DNA of 64,000 nucleotides from Pararobbsia alpina (GCF_902859895.1 NZ_CADIKM010000005.1:1-64000), one strand, 5' to 3'; counted from the first letter of the stretch, positions 43,634-52,557 are shown. Program-made: numbers and translations. Notes: a model not told the origin generated them from the sequence alone.

Positions 43634-44956
43634 TCAGAACAAGTACAAGCCCGCCACAAAAATCACGCCTGAAAACAGAAGCGCTGTCACGCAGTAGCCC
43701 ATGATGTCTCGAACGCCCAAACCGGCGATCGCAAGCGCAGGCAGTGCCCAGAACGGCTGCGCCATATTCGTCCACGCTTCGCCATAAGCAATTGCCATCG
43801 CGGACTTGCCGAGGTCCGCGCCGAGCGCTTGCGCCGCCGGCATGACGAATGGTCCCTGCACGACCCAATGACCGCCCCCTGATGGCACGGCGAAATTGAT
43901 GAGTGCCGAGCTCAGGAACGCCAGAAGCGGAAAGGTGTGGACGTTCGCGATGTCGACAAACCACTTCGTGATGACGCCGGCCAGCCCCGAATGGTCCATG
44001 AGGGCCTGAATACCCGCGTAGAAGGGGAACTGGATCATGATGGCGGACGCGCCCTTCGCTGCACCGGCTACAGCGCGCGCGTATGCCATCGGCGTCTTGT
44101 GAAGCACGATACCTGCCGCGAGAAACGCGAGGTTGACGGTATCGATATCGAGTACAAAGCCCTTCTTGACGAATCGGATCACCAGAAACGCGGCGCACAG
44201 TGCGGCCACGAGGAACGCTAGTACACGGCTTTCCTCCATCCGCTCGGCCGTCGTTGCGTTAGGAGAAAGTTTGCGCTCAACGCTCGGTGGGTCCTGCAAA
44301 AGGGCTGGGTCAACTGTGACGACATCCTCAGGTTTCGGCATCATGAGTCTCGCCAGAATCGGCAAAAGAATGATGAGGCCAATGGTAATAAACGCGTTGT
44401 AACCCGTGAAAATTGTGTGGGAGACCGGAATCAGCCCGACTGTCTTCTCCATGGGATTGCCTTTGGTCGCTGCCACGAGCGGGACCGACCCGGACAAGCC
44501 ACCGTGCCACGTCAGGAACCCCATGTAGGCGCTTGCGACGAGGAGGCGGTAGTCCGTTCCCGGAACGCGTCTAGCGACTTCACGAGCAAGCATCGCACCA
44601 AGGACCAGACCGAATCCCCAGTTGATGGCGCAGGCAACCCCGCCTACGAACGCCACCAGCATCACGCCTTGGCCCGGTGTACGCGCGGAGCTCGCCAAAG
44701 CAAACAGCATTCGCTTGACCGGGCCCGAACTCGCCAAAGCGTGACCGGTCACAAGAATCATCGCCATCTGCATCGAGAATGCGAGCAGATTCCAGAAGCC
44801 GGAGCCCCATAGCATCACGAGATCGGCTGGAGCCTTAGGCGTCAAACCAAGCGCGAGCGCGAAGGTCACGACGGTCAGAAGGATGGCAAATATCAGGGGG
44901 TCGGGCAAAATCCTGTGCACCACCTGAGTAAAAAAAGCGGAAATTCGCTGAATCAA
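43634..44956 (-). CDS. short-chain fatty acid transporter, AtoE family
   Basis: A 440-residue membrane protein of the AtoE family. I set the start at TTG 44956 (L-I-Q-R-I-S-A-F-F-T), because GAGGAG lies 7 bases upstream and the protein then begins like known AtoE; the longer open frame adds 94 residues of unlikely sequence. Conserved segments include I-N-W-G-F-G-L-V-L-G near 115, H-G-G-L-S-G-S near 148-154 and F-A-V-P-S-G-G-G-H-W-V-V-Q-G near 356-369. Family members take up acetoacetate or short-chain fatty acids. No atoDAB genes are adjacent. Confidence 0.85.
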   Translation of the reverse strand: MIQRISAFFTQVVHRILPDPLIFAILLTVVTFALALGLTPKAPADLVMLWGSGFWNLLAFSMQMAMILVTGHALASSGPVKRMLFALASSARTPGQGVMLVAFVGGVACAINWGFGLVLGAMLAREVARRVPGTDYRLLVASAYMGFLTWHGGLSGSVPLVAATKGNPMEKTVGLIPVSHTIFTGYNAFITIGLIILLPILARLMMPKPEDVVTVDPALLQDPPSVERKLSPNATTAERMEESRVLAFLVAALCAAFLVIRFVKKGFVLDIDTVNLAFLAAGIVLHKTPMAYARAVAGAAKGASAIMIQFPFYAGIQALMDHSGLAGVITKWFVDIANVHTFPLLAFLSSALINFAVPSGGGHWVVQGPFVMPAAQALGADLGKSAMAIAYGEAWTNMAQPFWALPALAIAGLGVRDIMGYCVTALLFSGVIFVAGLYLF

Positions 44957-45281
44957 CTGTCTACTCCTCGTCACCAAAAATGAACTCGACCTACTGTCGT
45001 TGTTATGGGCGGTAAGCCGCGCGCGGCACATGGTTTTACGGCAACGACGACTGAATCCTTTAGTGATTCCGGTAAACAAACAGCATGGTGAGATAGGCTG
45101 CTCGAAAACGACACGCTCATGAAGCATTCGCAAACTCGCAGGACCGGAAGGATGCGCATGCTTCATGCAATCATGGATGCGATGGCGTACCGATAACAAG
45201 ACACTAATGGCATCTCTCCCACATGCGTTTGAGTTCAACTATTGCTTGGCGATACTTGCCCGTGCCATCACTGCATACCCA
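44957..45281. promoter_or_regulatory. divergent region between the AtoE-type gene and the nuclease gene
   Basis: No gene is supported. The open frame upstream of the nuclease ATG shows no ribosome binding site or protein similarity. Promoters for both genes must be here; no clear operator was seen. Confidence 0.3.
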
Positions 45282-46037
45282 ATGCGAATGAAGAGACTCT
45301 TAGCTGTTCTCCTGGTTGCAGTGGCAACCTATGCTTCTGCCGCCCCGGAATGTCGACAGTTCAGCCCTAGTGGGCAACCCCCCGTACTCGCGAACGCCAA
45401 ATTGGCGGCAAAAACGCGGATGCTTTGTTACTCCGACTTCGCGGTGCTTCATTCCGGCGTGACGCACGGGCCGCTGTGGTCGGCCGAGTATCTGACGCGA
45501 GCTCACCTGATGGCGGCCAAAGGCGAACTCCGTACAAACAGGTTTCATGCGGAGACGACCTTACCGGAAGGCGAGGGTGCGACACTCGCCGACTACCGAA
45601 AGAGCGGCTATGACCGGGGTCACATGAGTCCCGCCGGCGACCAGTGGAATGACGAAGCCATGGCGGAATCGTTCACGCTCGCAAACATGGTCCCACAGAA
45701 TCCGACGAATAACCGTCGCTTGTGGGCTCACATTGAAGAAGCGGTTCGCCGTATGGCCATCGATGGAGGCGATACCTATGTTGTCACCGGCCCCATGTTC
45801 ACGGGTCGTCAACTGAAGACTATCGGTGCAACAGGCGTCTTCGTACCCACTCAGCTGTTCAAAGTCGTATACGTCCAGTCGCAGCAGCTCGCGTTTGCCA
45901 TTGTGGTGAATAATGAAGCCACGAATCGGTACGACGTGGAGAGCGTTCACGAACTCGAAGCGGCGAGCGGTCTGCGTTTCCCCGGCATTCCGGAGTCCCT
46001 GAAGGACAAGCGAATCGGAGGGCTGAATGGTGTTTGA
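45282..46037 (+). CDS. secreted DNA/RNA non-specific endonuclease (NUC1/beta-beta-alpha-metal)
   Basis: A 251-residue nuclease. The ATG at 45282 gives a signal peptide (M-R-M-K-R-L-L-A-V-L-L-V-A-V-A-T-Y-A-S-A). The active-site motif D-R-G-H-M-S-P-A-G-D is at 111-120, with the general base His114, and N-M-V-P-Q-N-P-T-N-N-R near 134-144 supplies the Mg2+-binding Asn. This is the Serratia nuclease/EndA fold, which degrades DNA and RNA outside the cytoplasm. No immunity protein such as NuiA is recognised; the overlapping downstream 87-residue gene is acidic and might merit checking for that role. Confidence 0.88.
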   Translation: MRMKRLLAVLLVAVATYASAAPECRQFSPSGQPPVLANAKLAAKTRMLCYSDFAVLHSGVTHGPLWSAEYLTRAHLMAAKGELRTNRFHAETTLPEGEGATLADYRKSGYDRGHMSPAGDQWNDEAMAESFTLANMVPQNPTNNRRLWAHIEEAVRRMAIDGGDTYVVTGPMFTGRQLKTIGATGVFVPTQLFKVVYVQSQQLAFAIVVNNEATNRYDVESVHELEAASGLRFPGIPESLKDKRIGGLNGV

Positions 46038-46290
46038 GGCATTTGGGAATGACACGGACGTCCTGAACATTCACGGTGACGCGTTGACCGTCACCAACGA
46101 CCCGGTACGCATTGTCATAACGGGCACACTGGAACTCACTCGCGACAGGGTTGGACTGAAGGCCGCACTCGCGCTGCAGCAGGCCATCGGAAGCGTCGTC
46201 GATGTGCTGCAGGCAGACCCGTCGTTGCCGGAACACATCGTCGACGAGCCGCCGGCTCCGACCGGTACGGTTGATAACCCGTTCGTTTAG
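46027..46290 (+). CDS. hypothetical 87-residue acidic protein overlapping the nuclease gene
   Basis: Not recognised. The ATG at 46027 overlaps the nuclease stop by 11 bases and is preceded by GGAGGG at 46018-46022, a good ribosome binding site inside the nuclease gene, so translational coupling is likely. The product is acidic (many Asp and Glu, few Lys or Arg), has no signal peptide, and ends with a Pro-rich tail (D-E-P-P-A-P-T-G). The segment I-T-G-T-L-E-L-T-R-D-R-V-G-L-K-A-A-L-A-L may form a strand-helix unit. The coupling suggests a partner or inhibitor of the nuclease, which is inference only. Confidence 0.55.
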   Translation: MVFEAFGNDTDVLNIHGDALTVTNDPVRIVITGTLELTRDRVGLKAALALQQAIGSVVDVLQADPSLPEHIVDEPPAPTGTVDNPFV

Positions 46291-46693
46291 CCTCGTGAAT
46301 AGTCGGACAATCAGATTCACGTTGCCGGTTTCGTCTTTAACTTCGCCCCTCGACGCGGCGACATGCGGCCGTCGTCCCTTCGCGTTAGCCGACGGACGGT
46401 GTTTCGCAGATCGACTCCGCTCGGAAATCAACGTTCCGGTTATACGCCCGTATAGGCAAGCTACACCAACGCGGCATCGACATATCCTACCGTAGAGTAG
46501 ATTCGCCCTTCGTCCAAACTTACTCTTCTCTCATCGAGGCAGCACTCGCCGTTATGACAGCGCAAAGAGGGATGATCCGACCTCGGGTCGCGTGCTGTGA
46601 ATCCCTGTTGTGCAGGTTGTTGGCATTTTTATGGCTCCTGACACGGACTCAACGCGCAGGCGCACGCTACCGAAAGATTTTGGGAAGCCCACA
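46291..46693. other. 403-base gap before a hypothetical gene
   Basis: No gene seen on either strand. It probably carries the promoter of the 46694-47631 pair. An earlier start for the next gene (ATG 46631) would shorten this gap. Confidence 0.3.
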
Positions 46694-47170
46694 ATGGCCG
46701 CAAAGCGCAAGTCTGCATTGAGGAGCATCAACCAACCGGGAACGCCTCCTCCGCTTGACGACCTCAAAACACAGCTCGCGCCCATTTCCACCGCACTGAC
46801 GGAAGAACTCGCGGCGCTGTTGGCAGGCGTTCTCGACGACAGAAGGAAGCCTATGCTCGACCGTCTGTCGCAGGCGCTAAGCGACGCGGTCCCCGAGTTT
46901 CTGCAACGAGCGTTCGAACAGGAATTGCTCGCAGGCGGAAAGTCAGCGTCGGAACGTCGGGCATCGCTTGTCGCGGTATTGCGCGCGACCCACCGGCAAA
47001 CACGCGCGTCTGATGACGACGAGAGCACAGACGGTGCTATCGGCAGTGTCAGCTGCCGCGAGAACGCTCCCGTCCAACGGACTGCTATCAACTCGGGCGA
47101 GCAGCGCAATAGCGGTTACCGGCAAACAGACGAAGTGAAAAATCACCGCATTGGGGATGGATCATGGTGA
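46694..47170 (+). CDS. hypothetical protein upstream of a response regulator
   Basis: Not recognised. 158 residues from the ATG at 46694, which has GGGAAG 7 bases upstream; an in-frame ATG at 46631 would add 21 residues but lacks a ribosome binding site. The N-terminus is basic (A-A-K-R-K-S-A-L-R). Residues about 25-90 are predicted amphipathic helix (repeated L/A heptads, e.g. E-L-A-A-L-L-A-G-V-L-D-D). The tail is hydrophilic and low complexity. Its stop overlaps the response-regulator start by 7 bases (ATGGTGA), so the two are translationally coupled and may act together. Confidence 0.5.
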   Translation: MAAKRKSALRSINQPGTPPPLDDLKTQLAPISTALTEELAALLAGVLDDRRKPMLDRLSQALSDAVPEFLQRAFEQELLAGGKSASERRASLVAVLRATHRQTRASDDDESTDGAIGSVSCRENAPVQRTAINSGEQRNSGYRQTDEVKNHRIGDGSW

Positions 47171-47631
47171 TGGTGTTACTGGTCGACGACGACACAAACC
47201 AGCTTCAAGCGCTTGAGACGTTGGTTTGCGGGGAAGGTTACGAGGTCATGACTGCGTCGAACGGGGACGAGGCACTGCATGCAGCGCGCCGAAAGCGACC
47301 AGACATCGTTGTCTCGGATTTCATGATGCCGGTCATGGACGGTCCCGCCCTCATCAGCGCGCTCGCAGCCGAGCCAGAGTTTGCAACGATTCCTGTTCTT
47401 CTGAACTCTTCGGTGGCGACACCGCCGCCTCATCTTCGGGTGGCGGCGTTTCTCAGAAAGCCAGTCGCGGCCCCGCGCCTGCTGGAACTGCTTGAGCTGC
47501 ACAGTTCACAGTTCGCAGTTCGCAGTAGGGTCGTCGCCGCGACGGGTCACATCGATACGCCAGCAAGGGAAAGCCACTCTGGGCTCCATCGAGGCGTACC
47601 GCACTTTCGAAGAAAGCGCAGTCGCTGGTAA
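47164..47631 (+). CDS. stand-alone response regulator (CheY-like receiver)
   Basis: A 155-residue single receiver domain. The acidic pocket is Asp8-Asp10, the phosphoacceptor Asp52 lies in V-V-S-D-F-M-M-P-V-M-D-G, the switch Ser is S82/S83 in L-L-N-S-S-V-A and the conserved Lys99 lies in F-L-R-K-P-V. Residues after about 115 form a basic tail with no output domain. No histidine kinase gene is adjacent. It overlaps the preceding hypothetical gene by 7 bases. It would act by protein-protein contact, as CheY does. Confidence 0.83.
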   Translation: MVMVLLVDDDTNQLQALETLVCGEGYEVMTASNGDEALHAARRKRPDIVVSDFMMPVMDGPALISALAAEPEFATIPVLLNSSVATPPPHLRVAAFLRKPVAAPRLLELLELHSSQFAVRSRVVAATGHIDTPARESHSGLHRGVPHFRRKRSRW

Positions 47632-47673
47632 GTCGACACACCACAACACGGTTGGTGATCCCCGGAATCTTGA

Positions 47674-47769
47674 TGGCGGAAGGCAGCAGGAGTCGAACCT
47701 ACCTGGGAGTGTCTGACACCCCCCACTGAGTTTGAAGCCCAGCCGCACCACCGGATGCGGATGCCTTCC
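47674..47769 (-). tRNA. selC: tRNA-Sec (anticodon TCA)
   Basis: On the minus strand the sequence begins GGAAGGCA (47769-47762) and ends TGCCTTCC (4785-78 region, 47685-47678) plus G and an encoded CCA (47676-47674): an 8-bp acceptor stem, typical of selenocysteine tRNA. The anticodon TCA is at 47735-47733 within C-T-T-C-A-A-A. A long variable arm and GGTTCGA T-loop are present. Total 96 bases with CCA. It reads UGA at the fdnG gene, and lies 19 bases downstream of selB on the same strand. Confidence 0.93.
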
Positions 47770-47788
47770 TTCGCCAACGCTGAAACTG

Positions 47789-49843
47789 TTACCGGACCGG
47801 ATGCGCGGGGTCCAGTTGTTCGAGCGGATGGGTTCCGCGCGGTCCGCGCAACCAATGGGCGTCGCGGTGGAAACGAGTATAGCCAAGCCGATCGAAGAAC
47901 TCCAAAACCTGAATCGCGCGTTTGCGCCCTAGACCGGTTGCATCGCGGAAGGCGGCCGCATTGATGGGCCGTGAGGGGCGGCCGGCGATTGAATGGGCGG
48001 CTAAGGAGCCGACTGAATCGCCAACTGAATCGCCAATCGAGTCACTATCCGATTGGGTGACTGCACCGGTGACTGAGCCGCCAACCGGGCCTGCGATGGA
48101 ACCCGCGATTGAGCCGGCAATCGCCGCAAGTTTGCCGATCGATGCCGGATGGTAGAACAGGTCGCGCACCACCTGATAAAGCGCCCCCTCCCGGGCGAGA
48201 CGCCGCAAGGCCTCACGCACCGGCTCCTCGTCCGCGCCGGCCGCTGAGGCGAGATCGCGGACCCACGGTGGATCGAAGCCGCCGGCGAGCACCAGGGGCA
48301 GCAGGCGCTGAGCGAGTCGCCGCTGATCCTCGCCGACGTCCTGTGTATGTCCGGGAAGGTGAAGCCAGGGGCCCGAGCGCTGGATCACGCCGGTCCGGAT
48401 CAAGGTGTCGAGCACGGCATTCCAGAGCGGATCAGGCCAGACCTGTGCGACGATGCGCCGCAGCCGGGTGCTGTCAGGGCCGGCTTCGTCCGGGCTGCGC
48501 TCGTGGAAGCTGCGCAGTGCGGCGAGCACGCGTTGCGCGAGCCGGTCCCGATGTTCGTCGAGGATCAGGACGGCATCGTCAGCGGTGCTGCCGGGAAGAA
48601 TCTGTGCGTTCGGCATTTCGCCGATCGCCGTGCCGGCGAGATGAACGGCGCGCGCATGTGGCAAGCCGAGCGGTGCGGCTTCGAGCAACACCTCGAAACG
48701 ACCCTCGTCGAGCCAGGCCGTCATCGCATCGAGCCAGGCATGCCGCTCGGACGAGCGTCGCTTGCGCTCCGGCCCGAACGGGTCGAGCACGCGGCCACCG
48801 CCGAGGGTCCGCGTGGCCTGCGCATTGCGAACGACAAAGCGCATCCCAGGTACCGCGCAGACCGGCTGTTCGAAGACGAGCTGCACGCGCGCGGTCGCCC
48901 CCGGTGCGAGTGTTTCGCCTTCGAGCAAAGCTGCGTGCGCAACTTGATGCGAGGTGCCGATGTGCACGTGCAGCGGTGCCCAGTGCGCAAGCGGCGAGGG
49001 CGCATCCGCGAGCAGCGTCAGTTCGGTATCGAGGCGTTCGGATGACTGAGCAAGGCGCGGATCGACGATCCAGTCGCCGCGATGGATCCGGTCCTTGTCG
49101 ATCGACGCGAGGTTCAGCGCGCAGCGCTGGCCCGCATGCCCGCTGTCGGCCGGCTGGTTTTGCGCATGAATACCGCGGATGCGAACCGGTTCGTCCGAAG
49201 GGGCGAGCCGCAGCGTGTCGCCGCTGGCGACGCGGCCTGCGAAGACTGTGCCGGTGACGACGGTGCCATGACCCGCGAGCGTGAAGACGCGGTCGACCGA
49301 GAGCCGGAACAGACCGTCGTCGCGCCGCGCCTGCCAATGGACAGCCGCTTCGCGCAGCGCGGCATCGAGCGCGGCGACACCGGGGTCGCCGGCCATGTTC
49401 GCGTTGGTTTCAAAGATGCGAGCGCCGGCTAGCGGCGTAGGTTCGAGCAGATGCCCGATCTCCGCGCGCACCTCGGCGCGCCTCGCCTCATCTACCCGGT
49501 CGACCTTCGTCATGGCGACCACGCCGGACGTGATGCCTAACAATTGCAGGATCGCCAGGTGTTCACGCGTCTGCGGCATCACGCCATCGTCGGCCGCGAC
49601 GACGAGCAGTGCAAAGTCGATTCCGCAGGCGCCGGCCGCCATCGCATGGATAAAGCGTTCATGCCCGGGTACGTCGATGATGCCGAGTACCTCCCCATTG
49701 GCGAGCGGCGTGTAGGCATAACCGAGTTCGATAGAGATGCCGCGCGCCTTCTCTTCCTTGAGGCGATCGGTGTCGACACCGGTCAGCGCGCGCACCAGCG
49801 TAGTCTTGCCGTGATCGATATGGCCCGCGGTTCCGATGATCAT
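47789..49843 (-). CDS. selB: selenocysteine-specific elongation factor SelB
   Basis: A 684-residue GTPase. G1 is G-H-I-D-H-G-K-T (7-14), the switch I region contains G-I-S-I-E-L-G-Y near 35-42, G3 is D-V-P-G-H-E near 58-63 and G4 is T-K-V-D near 111. EF-Tu-like domains 2-3 follow. The C-terminal winged helices bind the SECIS hairpin; the last is N-A-A-A-F-R-D-A-T-G-L-G-R-K-R-A near 622-637. An odd feature is a Gly/Ser-rich repetitive stretch at about 572-619 (S-I-A-G and S-V-G-D units) between the last two winged helices. It delivers Sec-tRNA to the ribosome at UGA. 24 bases after selA. Confidence 0.93.
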   Translation of the reverse strand: MIIGTAGHIDHGKTTLVRALTGVDTDRLKEEKARGISIELGYAYTPLANGEVLGIIDVPGHERFIHAMAAGACGIDFALLVVAADDGVMPQTREHLAILQLLGITSGVVAMTKVDRVDEARRAEVRAEIGHLLEPTPLAGARIFETNANMAGDPGVAALDAALREAAVHWQARRDDGLFRLSVDRVFTLAGHGTVVTGTVFAGRVASGDTLRLAPSDEPVRIRGIHAQNQPADSGHAGQRCALNLASIDKDRIHRGDWIVDPRLAQSSERLDTELTLLADAPSPLAHWAPLHVHIGTSHQVAHAALLEGETLAPGATARVQLVFEQPVCAVPGMRFVVRNAQATRTLGGGRVLDPFGPERKRRSSERHAWLDAMTAWLDEGRFEVLLEAAPLGLPHARAVHLAGTAIGEMPNAQILPGSTADDAVLILDEHRDRLAQRVLAALRSFHERSPDEAGPDSTRLRRIVAQVWPDPLWNAVLDTLIRTGVIQRSGPWLHLPGHTQDVGEDQRRLAQRLLPLVLAGGFDPPWVRDLASAAGADEEPVREALRRLAREGALYQVVRDLFYHPASIGKLAAIAGSIAGSIAGPVGGSVTGAVTQSDSDSIGDSVGDSVGSLAAHSIAGRPSRPINAAAFRDATGLGRKRAIQVLEFFDRLGYTRFHRDAHWLRGPRGTHPLEQLDPAHPVR

Positions 49844-49867
49844 CGAAGGACGTTCGTACGAGACTGT

Positions 49868-51295
49868 CTAGAGCCGCAGCGACGCGAGCTGGGCAGCGAA
49901 CACCGCCTCGTCGGCCGTTTCGAGACAACGCAGATCGAGCCGCAGCGCATGGTCCGCGATGCGGCCGATCACGGGGCGCGGCAGGGCACGCAGCGCATCC
50001 TCGAGTCGGAGCAATACGCGTTCTCCCGCTTTGCCGTCCGCGCGCCGCGCGACCAGTCCGGCGCTCGGCAGCAGGTCGACCGGCAACGCGCCACTGCCTA
50101 TCTGGCTGAGCATCGGTTCGACCCGTACGGTGTAGGTCGGTCCGATCGCCCGCTCGAACACCGGCAGCAGACGCTCGGCCGCGGCCTGCATTTCTGTTGT
50201 GGGACGTGTCAACAGACGCAGTGTGGTCAGGCGCTCGCGCAGGAATTCGGGCGCTCGGTACAGTTGCAGCACGGGTTCGAGAGCGGCAAGCGTGAGCTTG
50301 CCCACGCGCAGCGCGCGCTTGAGCGGATGCTTCTTGATCTTTGCGATCAGGTCCTTGCGCCCCACGATGAGGCCGGCCTGTGGACCGCCGAGCAGCTTGT
50401 CCGCGCTGAACGCGACAAGGTCGGCGCCGGCCTCGAGTGTCTGGCGGACCGTGGCCTCCTTCGGCAAGCCGTAATGCGCGAGATCCACGAGGGAGCCACT
50501 GCCAAGATCGACTGCGACGGGCAGACTGTGTTCGCGTCCGAATCTCGCAAGGGCACCGAGTTCGACTTCATGCGTGAAGCCTTCGATCGCGTAGTTGCTC
50601 GCATGGACTTTCATGAGCAGGGCGGTACGTGGACCGATCGCCTCGGCGTAGTCACGCAGATGGGTGCGATTGGTCGTACCGACTTCGCGGAGCCTGGCGC
50701 CGGCACGCGACATGATGTCGGGAATGCGGAATGCGCCGCCGATTTCGACCAGTTCGCCGCGCGAGACGACGACTTCCTTTCCCGGTGCCAGCGCTGCGAG
50801 CATCAGCAGGACGGCAGCCGCATTGTTGTTGACGACCGTGGCCGCCTGCGCGCCCGTGAGTTCCCGCAGCACCGGCACCACCAGATCGTCACGGTCGCCG
50901 CGTGCCCCCGTGTCGAGATCGAATTCGAGATTGACGGGCCGCGACAGTGCGTCGACGACGGCCTGCACCGCGCTATCGGGAAGCAACGCACGGCCGAGGT
51001 TCGTGTGGAGGACGGTGCCCGTGAGATTGAAAACGGGACGCAGACGCAAGCGGGCGTCGGCGTCGAGCAAGGCAGACGTTTGGGCCGCGAAGAATTCGTA
51101 GCTCGTTTGCGCGAGGGAGGTGGGCGTGCTTTGCGCGGCCTCACGGCACTGATCGAGCACGCGCCTGAGCGTGGCGATCGTCTGAATTCGTCCATGCACG
51201 GCGATCAAGGACTCGAACGGCGCAGAAGACATCAGCCGCTCGACCGACGGAATTCGCGCGAGGCCGTCCAGGGTCTTGCCTCCGTCCTCACTCAC
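49868..51295 (-). CDS. selA: L-seryl-tRNA(Sec) selenium transferase SelA
   Basis: A 475-residue PLP enzyme converting Ser-tRNA(Sec) to Sec-tRNA(Sec) with selenophosphate. The PLP lysine is in F-S-A-D-K-L-L-G-G-P-Q-A-G near 298-310. L-T-G-T-V-L-H-T-N-L-G-R-A near 90-102 and R-E-V-G-T-T-N-R-T-H near 200 are SelA hallmarks. The start is a GTG at 51295 that overlaps the fdhE stop as GTGA. The enzyme forms a ring-shaped decamer in known cases. selD, for selenophosphate, is not in the window. Confidence 0.94.
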   Translation of the reverse strand: MSEDGGKTLDGLARIPSVERLMSSAPFESLIAVHGRIQTIATLRRVLDQCREAAQSTPTSLAQTSYEFFAAQTSALLDADARLRLRPVFNLTGTVLHTNLGRALLPDSAVQAVVDALSRPVNLEFDLDTGARGDRDDLVVPVLRELTGAQAATVVNNNAAAVLLMLAALAPGKEVVVSRGELVEIGGAFRIPDIMSRAGARLREVGTTNRTHLRDYAEAIGPRTALLMKVHASNYAIEGFTHEVELGALARFGREHSLPVAVDLGSGSLVDLAHYGLPKEATVRQTLEAGADLVAFSADKLLGGPQAGLIVGRKDLIAKIKKHPLKRALRVGKLTLAALEPVLQLYRAPEFLRERLTTLRLLTRPTTEMQAAAERLLPVFERAIGPTYTVRVEPMLSQIGSGALPVDLLPSAGLVARRADGKAGERVLLRLEDALRALPRPVIGRIADHALRLDLRCLETADEAVFAAQLASLRL

Positions 51296-52320
51296 GCGTG
51301 CTCCCCCTCGTCCCGGGCGGGCCAGAGAAACGGATGAGGGTTAGGGCGGTGATAACCGGCCTCGTTCATCATGAGGTCGAGGGACAGGCTTGCGAGGTCA
51401 TCAACAAACGGCTCTGCGTCGAAGAGCTTGTTCTGGGCGAAGATCTTCCGATAGCAGTGACATTCTTCGCACGATTCCGCCCGCGTTCCCTCGAAACTGC
51501 CTTCGATACTCTGGTAGGCGATCCCCTTGGTCGACGCGCAATGCGAACATTTGACGCGCACGAAATGGGTTTGTGTCGCGCAGAGCGTGCACTCTAGATA
51601 GCGATAGCCGTCATAGGCGCCGCCGACCCGCACGATGCTCGCAATCGGCGGTGATCCGCAGACTGGGCACAAGCCCGGCGCATCGAGGTAGGGCATGTCT
51701 TCGTTCGCGAGCGCGCAGGCGCGCTGCGTCCAGACGATCTGCAGGGCGGCGTAGATGAGCGGGGCGGTGCCCGCGTCGATTTCATCGAGTTGCCGTTCCA
51801 GCAGGGCCGATGCCTGTGCATCGAGTTCGGCCGTGGACGTGTCTCGAAGCCGCGCTAGCAAGGCGATGAACGAAGGGGGTGTGGCGGCTGCCGCGGCTGT
51901 TTTTGTCGGGGCCGATGAGGTCCCTGCCGGGGTCCCCGTTGCGATCTCCGCGCTTGCCGCGAGCTTGTCCGCCGCCGCGACTTGTGTCGCAACACGTTCG
52001 ACGAGTTCGCCGAGTACGGTGCGCCATTCAGGCCTGAGCGATGGGGCCACGGCCGGTACGATCGGCATGCCGTGCCGCTGCGCGAGCAGGGTCGATGCGA
52101 CGTCGAACACGGGTTCGTCGAGTCCGGAGAGGACCTGCTGCTGCGCGTCGACCAGGATTGCCATGAGGCGCAGATAACCACCGATCGCATTGCCGCCGGC
52201 CAGCTCTCGCAGACGCCGCGCACGCGCGGCGAATACGTCCGCGCGCTGGGGCAGCCGCACGCGTGGCAGGGCGGTCGCATCGAGCGATTGGATCTCGCCC
52301 GGTTCAAGGATACGTTGCAT
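51292..52320 (-). CDS. fdhE: formate dehydrogenase accessory protein FdhE
   Basis: A 342-residue cytoplasmic maturation factor for respiratory formate dehydrogenase. The C-terminal rubredoxin-like part contains four C-x2-C motifs: C-P-V-C-G-S-P near 218, C-T-L-C near 246, C-S-H-C near 259 and C-E-E-C near 280, which bind iron or zinc. A low-complexity Ala/Thr/Pro stretch near 145-168 links the halves. It interacts with FdnG in the species studied. An AAGGGA ribosome binding site precedes the ATG. It is 254 bases downstream of fdnI and overlaps selA by 4 bases. Confidence 0.9.
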   Translation of the reverse strand: MQRILEPGEIQSLDATALPRVRLPQRADVFAARARRLRELAGGNAIGGYLRLMAILVDAQQQVLSGLDEPVFDVASTLLAQRHGMPIVPAVAPSLRPEWRTVLGELVERVATQVAAADKLAASAEIATGTPAGTSSAPTKTAAAAATPPSFIALLARLRDTSTAELDAQASALLERQLDEIDAGTAPLIYAALQIVWTQRACALANEDMPYLDAPGLCPVCGSPPIASIVRVGGAYDGYRYLECTLCATQTHFVRVKCSHCASTKGIAYQSIEGSFEGTRAESCEECHCYRKIFAQNKLFDAEPFVDDLASLSLDLMMNEAGYHRPNPHPFLWPARDEGEHA

Positions 52321-52515
52321 GAGGTCCCTTCAGGAACGACAACGTCAGGTTCGTACGCGCGAAACCCGCACGGATCCCGCTCACCTGTGCACCGCTTCCT
52401 GAGTCCAGGAAGCTCACTCACCCATGCTCGCGAGCAGGCGTTGGCCTGTATGGAATCCTACGTGAAGTGCACGCGGACCGCTAGCCGGGTCCACCCCCCT
52501 GGGTCTACCCTCGGG

Positions 52516-52557
52516 GTCAACCCGGAGGCACCCCCGAAGTCATGCCGGAAGCACCCC
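52516..52557. repeat. imperfect tandem repeat in the fdhE-fdnI gap
   Basis: Two 19-base copies, 52516-52534 and 52539-52557, match at 16 positions with a 23-base period; both have the form GTCA..CCGG.GGCACCCC. The minus strand here is rich in G-runs (up to six G). It lies in the 254-base interval between fdnI and fdhE, in the transcribed direction, and may form secondary structure in the mRNA. Confidence 0.5.

Noticed and set aside
47498-47526. Short run of near-identical TTCACAG/TTCGCAG units near the response-regulator 3' end
   Set aside because: Only three 7-base units, inside the coding frame, with no further structure; too little to call a functional repeat.
48000-48125. Possible CRISPR or VNTR array because of repeated GACTGAATCGCC-like units
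   Set aside because: Units are short, have no spacers and lie in frame inside selB, where they encode a Gly/Ser-rich linker.
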